Assembly: GCA_002292015.1 (NCBI GenBank)
Contig: DBBD01000094.1
Location: forward strand, 1 to 16,109
DNA: 16,109 nucleotides
Origin: Firmicutes bacterium UBA993
GTDB taxonomy: Bacteria; Bacillota; Dethiobacteria; DTU022
Direction: 5' to 3'
The position numbers were made by a program, and so were the translations under genes. The notes beneath the pieces are model-generated. The model was not told the origin of the DNA and ran no database searches. It saw nothing but the letters and a program-made list of their open reading frames with translations. Positions 1 to 7,144 of the stretch are shown here, one piece after another; position 1 is the first letter of the stretch, and each line of letters starts with the position of its first letter.

Positions 1-53
1 CGGCGCGTAACCAATACTAAGTGGTTATTGGTGCTTTGAATAGGGGTGAAGTA

Positions 54-1181
54 TTGAAGGATAAAATTGAGGTAAAGTTTGTCCAAACCCGGCAGGACAG
101 GAGGTGTTTTGTTGAGCTGCCCTGGAGCCTATACCGCGAAGATCCGAATTGGATCCCGCCCTTACTTAGCGATATGCACCATACACTAAACCCTGCAAAG
201 AATGCTCTTTTAAGGATGGGGCCTTCAATATTTATGATCGCCTATCTGAATGATCTTCCGGTTGGACGAATTGGTGCCGGTATTGATTTAAGACTTAACC
301 AGGCTAAGAATAAAGATTTAGGCTATATTACCCTATTTGAAGTCATAAAAGATTACACTGTTGCTGCAACTCTCTTTGATCGTGCTGTCGACTGGTTAAA
401 GGAAAAGGGGGCTAAAATAGTAACCGGACCCCAGTCACCAAGCAACGGAGATGATTACCGGGGACTGCTGATTAATGGGTTTGATACTCCCCCGGTTTTA
501 CTCAACTCATATAATCCGGATTACTATGTTTCTTTTTTTGATCGGTATGGTTTCGAAAAGCAATTCGATCGATTTGCCTATTATTATGATATCAGTGACG
601 GCCCTCCGGAAAGACTGCTTAGGGGAGTAGACCTGGCACAAAAACGATACGGTTTTACTGTCCGCAAAGTTGAGCTGAATCGATTGAATCGGGAAAAAGA
701 AATTATCAAGCAGGTTATTGAAGCAGCAATGCCGGACTGGCCCGACATGATACCTCCCAGCGAGGAGGAGCTGACTGCCGAAATTGAAAGGCTGAAGCAG
801 TTAGCCATACCGGATCTGGTTTTATTCGTTGAAAATAAAAATGGGGATTGCCTCGGCTTTGCCGTGGCATTGCCCGATTACAACCAGGTTTTAAAACATC
901 TTAATGGACGGCTTTTCCCACTCGGTTTTTTCAAATATCTTATATACAAGCGTAAAATAACCGGTGTGCGCATGTTTGTATTATTTGTAACTCCACAAGG
1001 CCGACGGAGGGGCGTATCTGCCGCCCTCTACTACTATACGATGCTTAATGCCAGGCGCCTCGGTTTTACACACGGAGAGGGTTCAACCATTCATGAATTT
1101 AATACGCATATGAATATTGATGCTCAAAAAGCAGGCGGTAAATTATATAAAACATACCGCATATTTCAGAAGGAATTATAA
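54..1181 (+). CDS. YghO-like GNAT-fold N-acyltransferase
   Basis: Probable acyl-CoA- or acyl-ACP-dependent N-acyltransferase of the GNAT superfamily; the substrate is unknown. The TTG at 54 is preferred (375 aa) because AGGGGTG at 42-48 sits five bases upstream; the frame is open to a GTG at 21. The N-terminal half carries the pattern I associate with the YghO family: PWSLYREDPNWIPPL near residues 23-37, VGRIGAGID near 72, a GPQSPSNGDDYRGLL segment near 130, and SYNPDYY near 155. The C-terminal half has GNAT features: a strand ending in FVTPQGRRRGVSAAL (acyl-CoA pyrophosphate-binding loop) near residues 312-326 and a YKTYRIF ending. Relatives are often labelled 'dATP pyrophosphohydrolase', which this sequence does not support. 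The family is, from memory, related to the GNAT-type ceramide synthase of Caulobacter. It sits 54 bases upstream of a fatty-acyl-AMP ligase on the same strand, which favours a role in lipid acylation. Family assignment is fairly secure; function is inferred. Confidence 0.75.
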   Translation: MKDKIEVKFVQTRQDRRCFVELPWSLYREDPNWIPPLLSDMHHTLNPAKNALLRMGPSIFMIAYLNDLPVGRIGAGIDLRLNQAKNKDLGYITLFEVIKDYTVAATLFDRAVDWLKEKGAKIVTGPQSPSNGDDYRGLLINGFDTPPVLLNSYNPDYYVSFFDRYGFEKQFDRFAYYYDISDGPPERLLRGVDLAQKRYGFTVRKVELNRLNREKEIIKQVIEAAMPDWPDMIPPSEEELTAEIERLKQLAIPDLVLFVENKNGDCLGFAVALPDYNQVLKHLNGRLFPLGFFKYLIYKRKITGVRMFVLFVTPQGRRRGVSAALYYYTMLNARRLGFTHGEGSTIHEFNTHMNIDAQKAGGKLYKTYRIFQKEL

Positions 1182-1190
1182 GATACCTTA

Positions 1191-1223
1191 TTGAATAAGC
1201 GAGAATAAGTTATTCCCATTCAA
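1191..1223 (+). promoter_or_regulatory. Nested inverted repeat abutting the FAAL ribosome binding site
   Basis: The intergenic gap holds an outer pair TTGAAT (1191-1196) / ATTCAA (1218-1223) enclosing a perfect 13-base palindrome GAATAAGTTATTC (1203-1215). The right arm shares its last bases with the AAAGGAG Shine-Dalgarno site (1222-1228) of the next gene. It could be a repressor operator, or an RNA hairpin affecting translation of the second gene. The AT-rich stem is weak, and no function is shown. Confidence 0.3.
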
Positions 1224-1235
1224 AGGAGATTGAAC

Positions 1236-3005
1236 ATGACCCCTGAAGCTGAAAAGGAAAAAAAGCCGTTAATTTTATGTACTTCTGCAGACCACCTGGC
1301 AATTGAACCGCTAATTGACAGATTTAAAAAAGTTGCAGCAGGAAATCATACGATAACTTTTGTCGGCTCTGCGGCCGGCAACAGCGATAAAAAAGTGCTG
1401 ACTATGACCTGGGGCGAGTTGCATCAAAACGCTAAGGGTATGGCTGCCGTTTTACAGGATAAAAAGATCAAGCCCGGTAACCATATTGCGTTGCTCGGAC
1501 CGACCACGCATAAATTAGTGACGGCGATCCAAGCGGTAATGCTATGCGGCGCCAGTGTCAGCATGCTGCCGATTCCGATGCGTTTCAGCTCGGTAGAGGA
1601 GTTTGCCAACCAATCCCGCAGCCTGATGAAACATGGAGATATCGATCTTTTATTGCTAGATCCGGATTTGGCAGCATACCATGAGATTAAGCCGGGCGAT
1701 CCACCGGTGCTTCTCTTAACTGATTTGGAGCCGGCCGAAGGCAGACCTTCGGACATAGATTATCTTGAAATCGAGTATGATCCCGAAAGGCTTGCAATCC
1801 TGCAGTTCACCTCCGGATCCACTTCGAGCCCGAAAGGGGTAATGCTTCCTAATCGGATCCTGGAAGCCAACATTTTTGGGATGATTGATGCCGCCCATGT
1901 AGTGCCTGAAGATGTTTTTGTATCCTGGCTTCCGCTTTACCACGACATGGGACTGGTTGGCCTTCTGATTGTGCCGATGACAATCGGCTGCTCCCTGGTG
2001 CTTGCTGCACCCCAGGATTTCCTGGGACGCCCGGCCGACTGGCTGCGGTGGATGCATAATTATCGCGGGACTGTTACATCCGGACCCAACTTTTCCTGGG
2101 TATTGGCTGCCAGGGCTGTCAAGAGGATGACCGATACTGGTGAAATGCTTGATCTTTCCAGGATTAGACTTGCCTTAAATGGAGCGGAACCTGTTGACCC
2201 GGCCGTTGTTGAGTCTTTGATCGAAGCAGCAAAGCCCCATGGATTTAGAGGTGAGGCAGTATTTTGCGCCTTCGGCATGGCTGAACTTTCACTGGGCGGT
2301 ACTTTTCCCCCTCCATTGAGAGGGATGGCCACTGATACCGTAGATCGCAATGCGCTGGAGGAGGAAAGAGTGGCCCGCTCTGTTGAAACCGGCAGCAAAG
2401 GTTCACGTCGTTTTCCGCTTTTGGGAATGCCGATTCCCGGCCTTAAGATGCGGATCACCGACCCCACAAGCGGTGTACTCAAGGGTTTAAGAGAAGTTGG
2501 AGAACTGGAAATCAGGGGAACATCAGTTATGGCCGGTTACTACAAGCGTCCCGACCTTAACGACGAATTGTTTCACGACGGATGGCTGCGTACCGGGGAC
2601 CTTGCCTATTTTGTTGAAGGGCCGAACGACGGAGAGCCGGAACTTATTCTTTGCGGAAGGTTAAAGGATGTTATTATCATATCCGGCCGCAATATTTACC
2701 CTGAGGATATTGAGCGCTCCATAGGAACCGTAGAGGGAGTCAGGGCCGGAAATGTAATCGCATTCGGAGTTGAGGGAGACAAGCGGAAAGAGACAATTGT
2801 CGTTGTTGCCGAAGCCCGGACTGACAATCTTGGGGAAACCAGAAAAGCAATCAGGCAGCAGGTCGTCGAAGTGGTTGGTTTTCCACCCCGCGATATAGTT
2901 TTGGTCCAACCGGGCACCCTGCCCAAAACCAGTTCCGGAAAGCTGCAGCGCACTCTTTGCCGCAAACAATATTTGGATCACGAACTGCAGGTTTTGGAAG
3001 GCTAA
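1236..3005 (+). CDS. Fatty-acyl-AMP ligase (FAAL-type AMP-dependent synthetase)
   Basis: Adenylate-forming enzyme that activates a fatty acid with ATP to acyl-AMP. FAAL members normally pass the acyl group to an acyl carrier protein rather than to CoA. Visible motifs: P-loop TSGSTSSPKGVML near residue 192; SWLPLYHDMGLVG near 230, typical of FAALs; NGAEPV near 317; FGMAELSLGGTFP near 345; GWLRTGDLAYF near 448; GRLKDVIIISGRNIYPEDIE near 476, again FAAL-like; and LPKTSSGKLQR with catalytic Lys569. The length of 589 aa is normal for FAALs. The ATG at 1236 is chosen because AAAGGAG (1222-1228) lies seven bases upstream; a TTG at 1230 is too close. It follows the YghO-like GNAT gene and ends at a strong terminator, so the pair is probably co-transcribed. 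No acyl carrier protein, polyketide synthase or aminotransferase-family gene is visible here. A CoA-ligase activity cannot be excluded from sequence alone. Confidence 0.87.
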   Translation: MTPEAEKEKKPLILCTSADHLAIEPLIDRFKKVAAGNHTITFVGSAAGNSDKKVLTMTWGELHQNAKGMAAVLQDKKIKPGNHIALLGPTTHKLVTAIQAVMLCGASVSMLPIPMRFSSVEEFANQSRSLMKHGDIDLLLLDPDLAAYHEIKPGDPPVLLLTDLEPAEGRPSDIDYLEIEYDPERLAILQFTSGSTSSPKGVMLPNRILEANIFGMIDAAHVVPEDVFVSWLPLYHDMGLVGLLIVPMTIGCSLVLAAPQDFLGRPADWLRWMHNYRGTVTSGPNFSWVLAARAVKRMTDTGEMLDLSRIRLALNGAEPVDPAVVESLIEAAKPHGFRGEAVFCAFGMAELSLGGTFPPPLRGMATDTVDRNALEEERVARSVETGSKGSRRFPLLGMPIPGLKMRITDPTSGVLKGLREVGELEIRGTSVMAGYYKRPDLNDELFHDGWLRTGDLAYFVEGPNDGEPELILCGRLKDVIIISGRNIYPEDIERSIGTVEGVRAGNVIAFGVEGDKRKETIVVVAEARTDNLGETRKAIRQQVVEVVGFPPRDIVLVQPGTLPKTSSGKLQRTLCRKQYLDHELQVLEG

Positions 3006-3025
3006 TCTTAAACATCAAGCATTAA

Positions 3026-3056
3026 AAAGAAGCGCGGTTTCAGTCCGCGCTTCTTT
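3026..3056. terminator. Bidirectional rho-independent terminator
   Basis: A 12-bp perfect stem (AAAGAAGCGCGG 3026-3037 / 3045-3056) with a 7-base loop sits between convergent genes. It has a T-rich 3' arm on the + strand and a clean TTTTTAAT run on the - strand. It can end both the FAAL operon and the DUF401 gene. Confidence 0.85.
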
Positions 3057-3107
3057 GCAACATGGTTGCTTTTTTATTTAATTGATCCCGCATACCCTGC
3101 TTTTACC

Positions 3108-4346
3108 TTACAGGCGACCTAACAAAAGCGTAGTGCCCAATCCGGCCAGCATTACGATCAGAAGCAAAGGCAAAAGTGGCAGAACAATACCCCGTATATC
3201 CGCTTTAAAATACTCTTTGGTGAGCGCAAAGCAGGGGTGGGCCGGAGAAATAATATGCCCGGCAGTTGAGCCGGCGTAGAGGTAAGCGGCGTAAGAACTA
3301 TACGCCAAAGTGTTCTCCATTGGAAGCAGCGGTATAAACAGTGGAAATATTATTGCGACACTGGCTGAATTGTCACCGGTCAGCATCCCGATAAGAAAGG
3401 GGATAAAAGTAATCAAAACAACGACTGGTATGCCAAGGCTTAAAATCAGGTTGGTCATATCGTTCAGAACCGCTGACTTCTGGAGCATCTCTTTATAAAT
3501 CATTATGCCAATAATTACCAGGGCTATCGGCAGTTTAATGCCGGGTATAAGCATAGTTTTAAAGCGTTTAATGATGCTCGAAAAGATCTTTTCAGCAGGC
3601 AAGTAATTAAGCAGCGCCAACATAATTCCGGCAGCGATGGCCAATGGGAAATAAAGCTCAAAAATAACTACCAGCAACATAATAAAAATAAGCGGAAAAA
3701 TACTTCTAAGCAATTTCCACAGCACAAGCCTTGAAAATTCATTATTACCCCGGGACTGTTTGTGGCCCCGGAAAAGATAATAAAAACCACAGGTAACGCC
3801 GATTATGGTTAAGGGCAGATTAATGAGGAAAAACTGGTTCACGGCAACCCCGGAGAGCTGCGAGGCGAGAATCAGGCTGGGAAAGAGAGGAAGCATCAAG
3901 TAGAGAACATGTCTGAACCAAATATTAACAGCAGCTTGCCGGTGGGGAGGCATATTTATTTTGCCTCCCGCTTCGGCGCAGAGGGGCGCCGATAAAATTG
4001 CCCCGCCCGGTACGGTCAGCATGCCGAGCAGCGCCGGCATGGTTACCGCGATAAGCCTGATGTCGGACACAAGGCTTTGCAGATTTTCAACTGCTTTTTC
4101 CAGGGCTTCTGTTTCTTTCAAAATGTTGCTGAGTACCCCTAGGAGGATGATGCTGACTACCAGCATCACCGTGATGTTATTAGTCAGTCCGTTAAAAAAA
4201 ACATTTATGAACTCTGTGAAAGACAGGCCGGCCAGCAACCCCAGGGCTAAGGCGCCAAGCAGCATGATCAAGCCGATATTCAGTTTTATATAAATCCCGA
4301 ACAAAATAACAAGGATTGATCCTGTTAATGATATATACCAGGGCAA
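3108..4346 (-). CDS. DUF401 family multi-pass integral membrane protein
   Basis: A 412-aa, very hydrophobic protein with about ten predicted membrane segments starting at residue 3. The N-terminus (PWYISLTGSILVILFG, then LNIGLIMLLGALALGLLAG), a TMPALLGMLTVPGGAILSAPL segment near residue 100, a GMLTGDNSASVAIIFPLF stretch near 330 and a SPAHPCFALTKEYF motif near 380 fit the DUF401 family. That family resembles GntP/citrate-type ion transporters; the motifs with Pro, Gly and polar residues inside membrane stretches suggest re-entrant transport loops. The substrate is unknown. The start is TTG, supported by AGGTG five to six bases upstream. It is a single-gene unit with its own sigma-A-type promoter and a terminator shared with the convergent FAAL operon. 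The transporter role is inferred from fold resemblance. Confidence 0.8.
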   Translation of the reverse strand: MPWYISLTGSILVILFGIYIKLNIGLIMLLGALALGLLAGLSFTEFINVFFNGLTNNITVMLVVSIILLGVLSNILKETEALEKAVENLQSLVSDIRLIAVTMPALLGMLTVPGGAILSAPLCAEAGGKINMPPHRQAAVNIWFRHVLYLMLPLFPSLILASQLSGVAVNQFFLINLPLTIIGVTCGFYYLFRGHKQSRGNNEFSRLVLWKLLRSIFPLIFIMLLVVIFELYFPLAIAAGIMLALLNYLPAEKIFSSIIKRFKTMLIPGIKLPIALVIIGIMIYKEMLQKSAVLNDMTNLILSLGIPVVVLITFIPFLIGMLTGDNSASVAIIFPLFIPLLPMENTLAYSSYAAYLYAGSTAGHIISPAHPCFALTKEYFKADIRGIVLPLLPLLLIVMLAGLGTTLLLGRL

Positions 4347-4394
4347 TACTTCACCTGCATTTCCGATTTTATTATTCTTTTAAAGCCATTTATC

Positions 4395-4423
4395 ATCATA
4401 GTCTAGTTCATGCCGTGAATCAA
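4395..4423 (-). promoter_or_regulatory. Sigma-A promoter for the DUF401 gene
   Basis: Read on the - strand: TTGATT (4418-4423), 17-base spacer, TATGAT (4395-4400). It lies about 50 bases upstream of the TTG start at 4346. Confidence 0.65.
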
Positions 4424-4431
4424 CACGCCGG

Positions 4432-4444
4432 GTTTCGTCGAAAC
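4432..4444. promoter_or_regulatory. Perfect palindrome upstream of the DUF401 promoter
   Basis: GTTTCG-T-CGAAAC forms a perfect 13-base inverted repeat, ending eight bases upstream of the -35 box of the DUF401 promoter. Position and symmetry suit a transcription-factor site. No regulator is encoded nearby, so the assignment is speculative. Confidence 0.3.
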
Positions 4445-4521
4445 GTGGTAAATATGCTGCGGTACGATGTTTAGTAAGTTAAACAACGCTAAAATAAGTG
4501 ATAATGTTTTAAGAAATCAAA

Positions 4522-4544
4522 AGCGCCGGCCTGATGCCGGCGCT
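4522..4544 (-). terminator. Terminator of tRNA-Leu
   Basis: A 9-bp GC-rich stem (AGCGCCGGC 4522-4530 / GCCGGCGCT 4536-4544) with a 5-base loop, followed on the - strand by TTTTGA. It starts seven bases after the tRNA CCA end. Confidence 0.85.
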
Positions 4545-4550
4545 GTTTTC

Positions 4551-4636
4551 TGGTGCCGAAGGTGGGAGTTGAACCCACATGCCCGGAGGGCGCACGATTT
4601 TGAGTCGTGTGCGTCTGCCAATTCCGCCACTTCGGC
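4551..4636 (-). tRNA. tRNA-Leu (anticodon CAA)
   Basis: An 86-nt tRNA with encoded CCA (4551-4553). Acceptor stem GCCGAAG/CTTCGGC, D arm GCG/CGC around AATTGG, anticodon stem CACGA/TCGTG with loop CTCAAAA, a long variable arm (GCCC tcc GGGC) typical of class II tRNAs, and T arm GTGGG-TTCAACT-CCCAC. Anticodon CAA is at 4600-4602 and reads UUG. It is a single-tRNA transcription unit with its own promoter and terminator. Confidence 0.97.
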
Positions 4637-4647
4637 CCGCTGGAAAA

Positions 4648-4676
4648 ATATTAGCATAATTCACATCCTCAGGCAA
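4648..4676 (-). promoter_or_regulatory. Promoter of tRNA-Leu (extended -10)
   Basis: On the - strand: TTGCCT (4671-4676), 17-base spacer, TAATAT (4648-4653) preceded by TGC, which makes an extended -10. Transcription should start around 4641, only a few bases before the mature tRNA 5' end. Confidence 0.75.
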
Positions 4677-4700
4677 GCGTCGCCGGGCGATTTATGAAAA

Positions 4701-4763
4701 AAGTTTCCGACTATTTAAATCGAAGAATTTAATAATTCAATTTAAAGAGCGAAGTTTCCGGAC
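4701..4763 (+). repeat. Local direct and inverted repeats upstream of the acyl-CoA dehydrogenase gene
   Basis: AAGTTTCCG occurs at 4701-4709 and again at 4752-4760, and an ATTTAAA...CGAAG block is also duplicated (4713-4725 and 4739-4753). Between them lies GAATT-TAAT-AATTC (4725-4738), a perfect inverted repeat. The 4637-4873 stretch has no gene, so these elements could be regulatory sites for the downstream gene. Confidence 0.3.
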
Positions 4764-4793
4764 AATTGCGTAAGTTAATAATTTCACAATGCA

Positions 4794-4810
4794 GGGAAAG
4801 ATATTTTCCC
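4794..4810 (+). promoter_or_regulatory. Inverted repeat upstream of the acyl-CoA dehydrogenase gene
   Basis: GGGAAA-GATAT-TTTCCC is a 6-bp inverted repeat about 60 bases before the ATG at 4874. It is a plausible operator or leader hairpin. I could not identify a convincing -35/-10 pair for this gene. Confidence 0.3.
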
Positions 4811-4873
4811 AGAGAAAATATTAAACGGTGAAAGTATTGTTTGCCAGACTACATTACTAAGGGGTGAGAGTGT

Positions 4874-6652
4874 ATGAGTGAATTAATTAAAGGTGGTGCT
4901 TTTCTGCTTGGCCCGGTGGATGAAAACACGGTTTTTACTCCCGAGGATTTTGATGATGTCCACTTGATGATCAAAAAAACCAGTTACGATTTCATGGTGA
5001 ATAAGGTAGAGCCGCGAATTGATGAAATCGAAGAGAAAGCCGAAGGGGTGACCCTTGATCTGATTCGGCAGGCCGGCGAATTAGGCTTGATTGGCAGTGA
5101 CATACCCGAAGAGTACGGCGGGGAAGAGGCAGATAAGATAACCACGATGATCATCACCGAAAATGCATCTATTTGCGGCGGTTCTTATGCCACATCCTTC
5201 GGTGCCCATACCGGCATTGGTACCTTGCCGATCGTTTATTTTGGCAACGAAGAGCAGAAGAAAAAATATTTGCCCGGTCTGGCCAGTGGTGAAAAAATAG
5301 CTGCCTATGCTTTGACCGAGCCCGAAGCCGGTTCAGACGCCCTTAACTGCAAAACCAAGGCTGTGCTGAGCGATGACAAAAATTACTATATTTTAAATGG
5401 TGCAAAACAGTATATTACCAATGCCGCTTGGGCCGAAGTTATTGTCACTTACGCTAAAATCGATGGTGAAAGATTCACCGCATTTATTGTCGATGCCGAT
5501 AGTGAAGGGGTTTCGATCGATCCGGAAGAGAAGAAAATGGGTATCAAAGGTTCTTCTACCTGCAGTGTAATTTTCGATAATGCCAAGGTCCCGGTAGAAA
5601 ACATGCTCTGGGAGGAAGGTAAAGGACACCAGGTTGCTTTCAACATTTTAAATATCGGGCGTTTTAAGCTCGGTGCCGGGTGTGTCGGAGGTAGTAAAAA
5701 GGTGATCGAGTTCTCATCTGCGTATGCTTTGCAGCGCATTCAGTTCAAACAGCCGATTGCCCAGTTTAACATCATCAAAAACAAGGTTGCCAATATGACC
5801 ATACTTACCTACTTAATGGAGAGCCTTGTTTACCGTGTGGCTGGAATGATTGAGGACAAACTTTCTGCGGTCAAAGCCAGCGGAGCAGCCGCATCGGATA
5901 TCGTCCAGGCAATCCAGGAATATGCCATTGAATGCTCAATTTCTAAGGTTTGGTGCTCCGAGGCAATGGATTATATTGCCGACGAAGGCGTTCAAATTTT
6001 TGGTGGTTACGGCTACGGCCAGGAGTATCCGGCAGAGCGTTCTTACCGGGACAGCAGGATCAACCGGATTTTTGAAGGGACAAACGAAGTTAACCGGATG
6101 ATCATTCCCGGCACCTTGCTTGGTAAAGCCATGAAGCAGGAAATCCCCTTCATGGAAGCAGTAATGAACCTCGGGGCTGCCCTTAAGCCGCTTAAGGATG
6201 CAGAAGCGCCGGCAGAAAGCCCGGCCCGTGAAGAGTTTTATTTGCAAAATCTGAAAACCCTCTTTACCCTGGTGGCAGGCAACGCCGCTCAGAAATTTGG
6301 TGCCGACATCAAAAATGAGCAGGAGATTCTTTGCCGCTTAGCCGATATAGCAATGGATATCTTTGCGGCTGAAAGCGGTCTGTTGAGGGTTAAGAAAATG
6401 ATGGCTAATGGCGAGAGTGAAGCTTCCAAGATGGCTCTCAAGATGACTCAGTGTTATATTTATGAGATGATTCCCAGGCTTGAAGCGTGGGGCAAGGAGA
6501 TCATAGCGGCTACTTTGGAGGGCGAAGCTGCAAGTAAAGCATATTCGGGCATTCGCCTGTGCTGCAACTTCGAGCCAGCGGATATTTATGGGCCGAAGCG
6601 GGAAATAGCCGATGCGGTCTATGCCGGTAAAAAATATTTTCTCGATCGTTAA
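4874..6652 (+). CDS. Acyl-CoA dehydrogenase, long FadE-like form
   Basis: FAD-dependent alpha,beta-dehydrogenation of an acyl-CoA, the first step of fatty-acid beta-oxidation. The 592-aa protein has the N-terminal helical domain (about 35-145), a beta domain with YALTEPEAGSDA near 145-156 and MGIKGSSTCSV near 222, and the C-terminal helical domain with DSRINRIFEGTNEVNRM near 391-407. Glu401 is in the catalytic-base position. An extra alpha-helical tail of about 150 residues follows, as in the long Bacillus FadE-type enzymes, so the length is normal for that subgroup. The start at ATG 4874 follows AAGGGGTGA (4859-4867). The gene is monocistronic, with a terminator at 6690-6723. No electron-transfer flavoprotein, thiolase or hydratase genes adjoin it, so chain length and pathway direction (catabolic or syntrophic) cannot be read from context. 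Confidence 0.93.
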   Translation: MSELIKGGAFLLGPVDENTVFTPEDFDDVHLMIKKTSYDFMVNKVEPRIDEIEEKAEGVTLDLIRQAGELGLIGSDIPEEYGGEEADKITTMIITENASICGGSYATSFGAHTGIGTLPIVYFGNEEQKKKYLPGLASGEKIAAYALTEPEAGSDALNCKTKAVLSDDKNYYILNGAKQYITNAAWAEVIVTYAKIDGERFTAFIVDADSEGVSIDPEEKKMGIKGSSTCSVIFDNAKVPVENMLWEEGKGHQVAFNILNIGRFKLGAGCVGGSKKVIEFSSAYALQRIQFKQPIAQFNIIKNKVANMTILTYLMESLVYRVAGMIEDKLSAVKASGAAASDIVQAIQEYAIECSISKVWCSEAMDYIADEGVQIFGGYGYGQEYPAERSYRDSRINRIFEGTNEVNRMIIPGTLLGKAMKQEIPFMEAVMNLGAALKPLKDAEAPAESPAREEFYLQNLKTLFTLVAGNAAQKFGADIKNEQEILCRLADIAMDIFAAESGLLRVKKMMANGESEASKMALKMTQCYIYEMIPRLEAWGKEIIAATLEGEAASKAYSGIRLCCNFEPADIYGPKREIADAVYAGKKYFLDR

Positions 6653-6689
6653 TTCAAGCTATATTAATCTAACGACCTAAAGTAAATAA

Positions 6690-6723
6690 AGAAGGGAGCC
6701 GGATAAAAGATCTGCTCCCTTCT
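6690..6723. terminator. Bidirectional terminator between the acyl-CoA dehydrogenase gene and rpmB
   Basis: A 10-bp stem AGAAGGGAGC (6690-6699) / GCTCCCTTCT (6714-6723) is followed by GAATTTTT on the + strand and by TTTATTTAC on the - strand. It lies between two convergent genes. Confidence 0.8.
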
Positions 6724-6748
6724 GAATTTTTGTACATTTCAATATTAA

Positions 6749-6940
6749 CTAGACAGCTCTTTCGACTTTACCCGCTTTAATACAACGGGTGCAGACATTG
6801 ACCCGCCGGGGAGAGCCGTTAAACATTATTTTTATGCGCTGGATATTAGGACGCCATCTCCGCAGAGTTTTTATGTTGGAGTGACTGACTAGATGTCCTT
6901 TCACCTTGGATTTATTGCAAACCACACATACTTTTGCCAT
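6749..6940 (-). CDS. rpmB: 50S ribosomal protein L28
   Basis: A 63-aa basic protein with the L28 signature: MAKVCVVC at the start, VSHSNIKTLRRWRPNIQRI near residues 18-36 and VCTRCIKAGKV near the end. Cys5, Cys8, Cys50 and Cys53 form two CxxC pairs, so this is the zinc-binding (C+) form of L28. The ATG follows a strong AGGGAGGG site. It is a single-gene unit divergent from coaD, with its own promoter and a shared terminator. Confidence 0.97.
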   Translation of the reverse strand: MAKVCVVCNKSKVKGHLVSHSNIKTLRRWRPNIQRIKIMFNGSPRRVNVCTRCIKAGKVERAV

Positions 6941-6978
6941 TTTTCTACCCTCCCTGCACCTCTGATGTCACGCGAAGT

Positions 6979-7007
6979 ATTTTAGCACATATAATTGATA
7001 CAAACAA
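6979..7007 (-). promoter_or_regulatory. Promoter of rpmB (extended -10)
   Basis: On the - strand: TTGTTT (7002-7007), 17-base spacer, TAAAAT (6979-6984) preceded by TGC. It lies about 40 bases upstream of the rpmB ATG. Confidence 0.65.
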
Positions 7008-7144
7008 GTATTTTTGACAATTTATGATAACCGGGCATTTTTGAAAATCAGAGCTTTAATCAGTTTTGAAAGGCAGGGTTAAGGAGATTTGTAGCGAATA
7101 AAAAGGTAGTTATTAACAATCTGTTTTGTGAAAGGGGTTCTGCT

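Noticed and set aside
1..20. End of an upstream gene
   Set aside because: Stops occur at 8-10 and 18-20 in two frames, but there is too little sequence to say which, if either, is a real gene end.
1424..2981. Several - strand reading frames opposite the FAAL gene
   Set aside because: They are antisense shadows of a gene with clear family motifs and lack family-like sequence.
4467..4697. A + strand 76-codon reading frame
   Set aside because: It runs antisense through the complete tRNA-Leu gene, its terminator and its promoter, and has no ribosome binding site.
7014..7042. Consensus TTGACA as a coaD promoter
   Set aside because: At 17-base spacing the -10 position reads ATTTTT, which is poor; the nearby TATGAT is at the wrong distance. 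Left unassigned.
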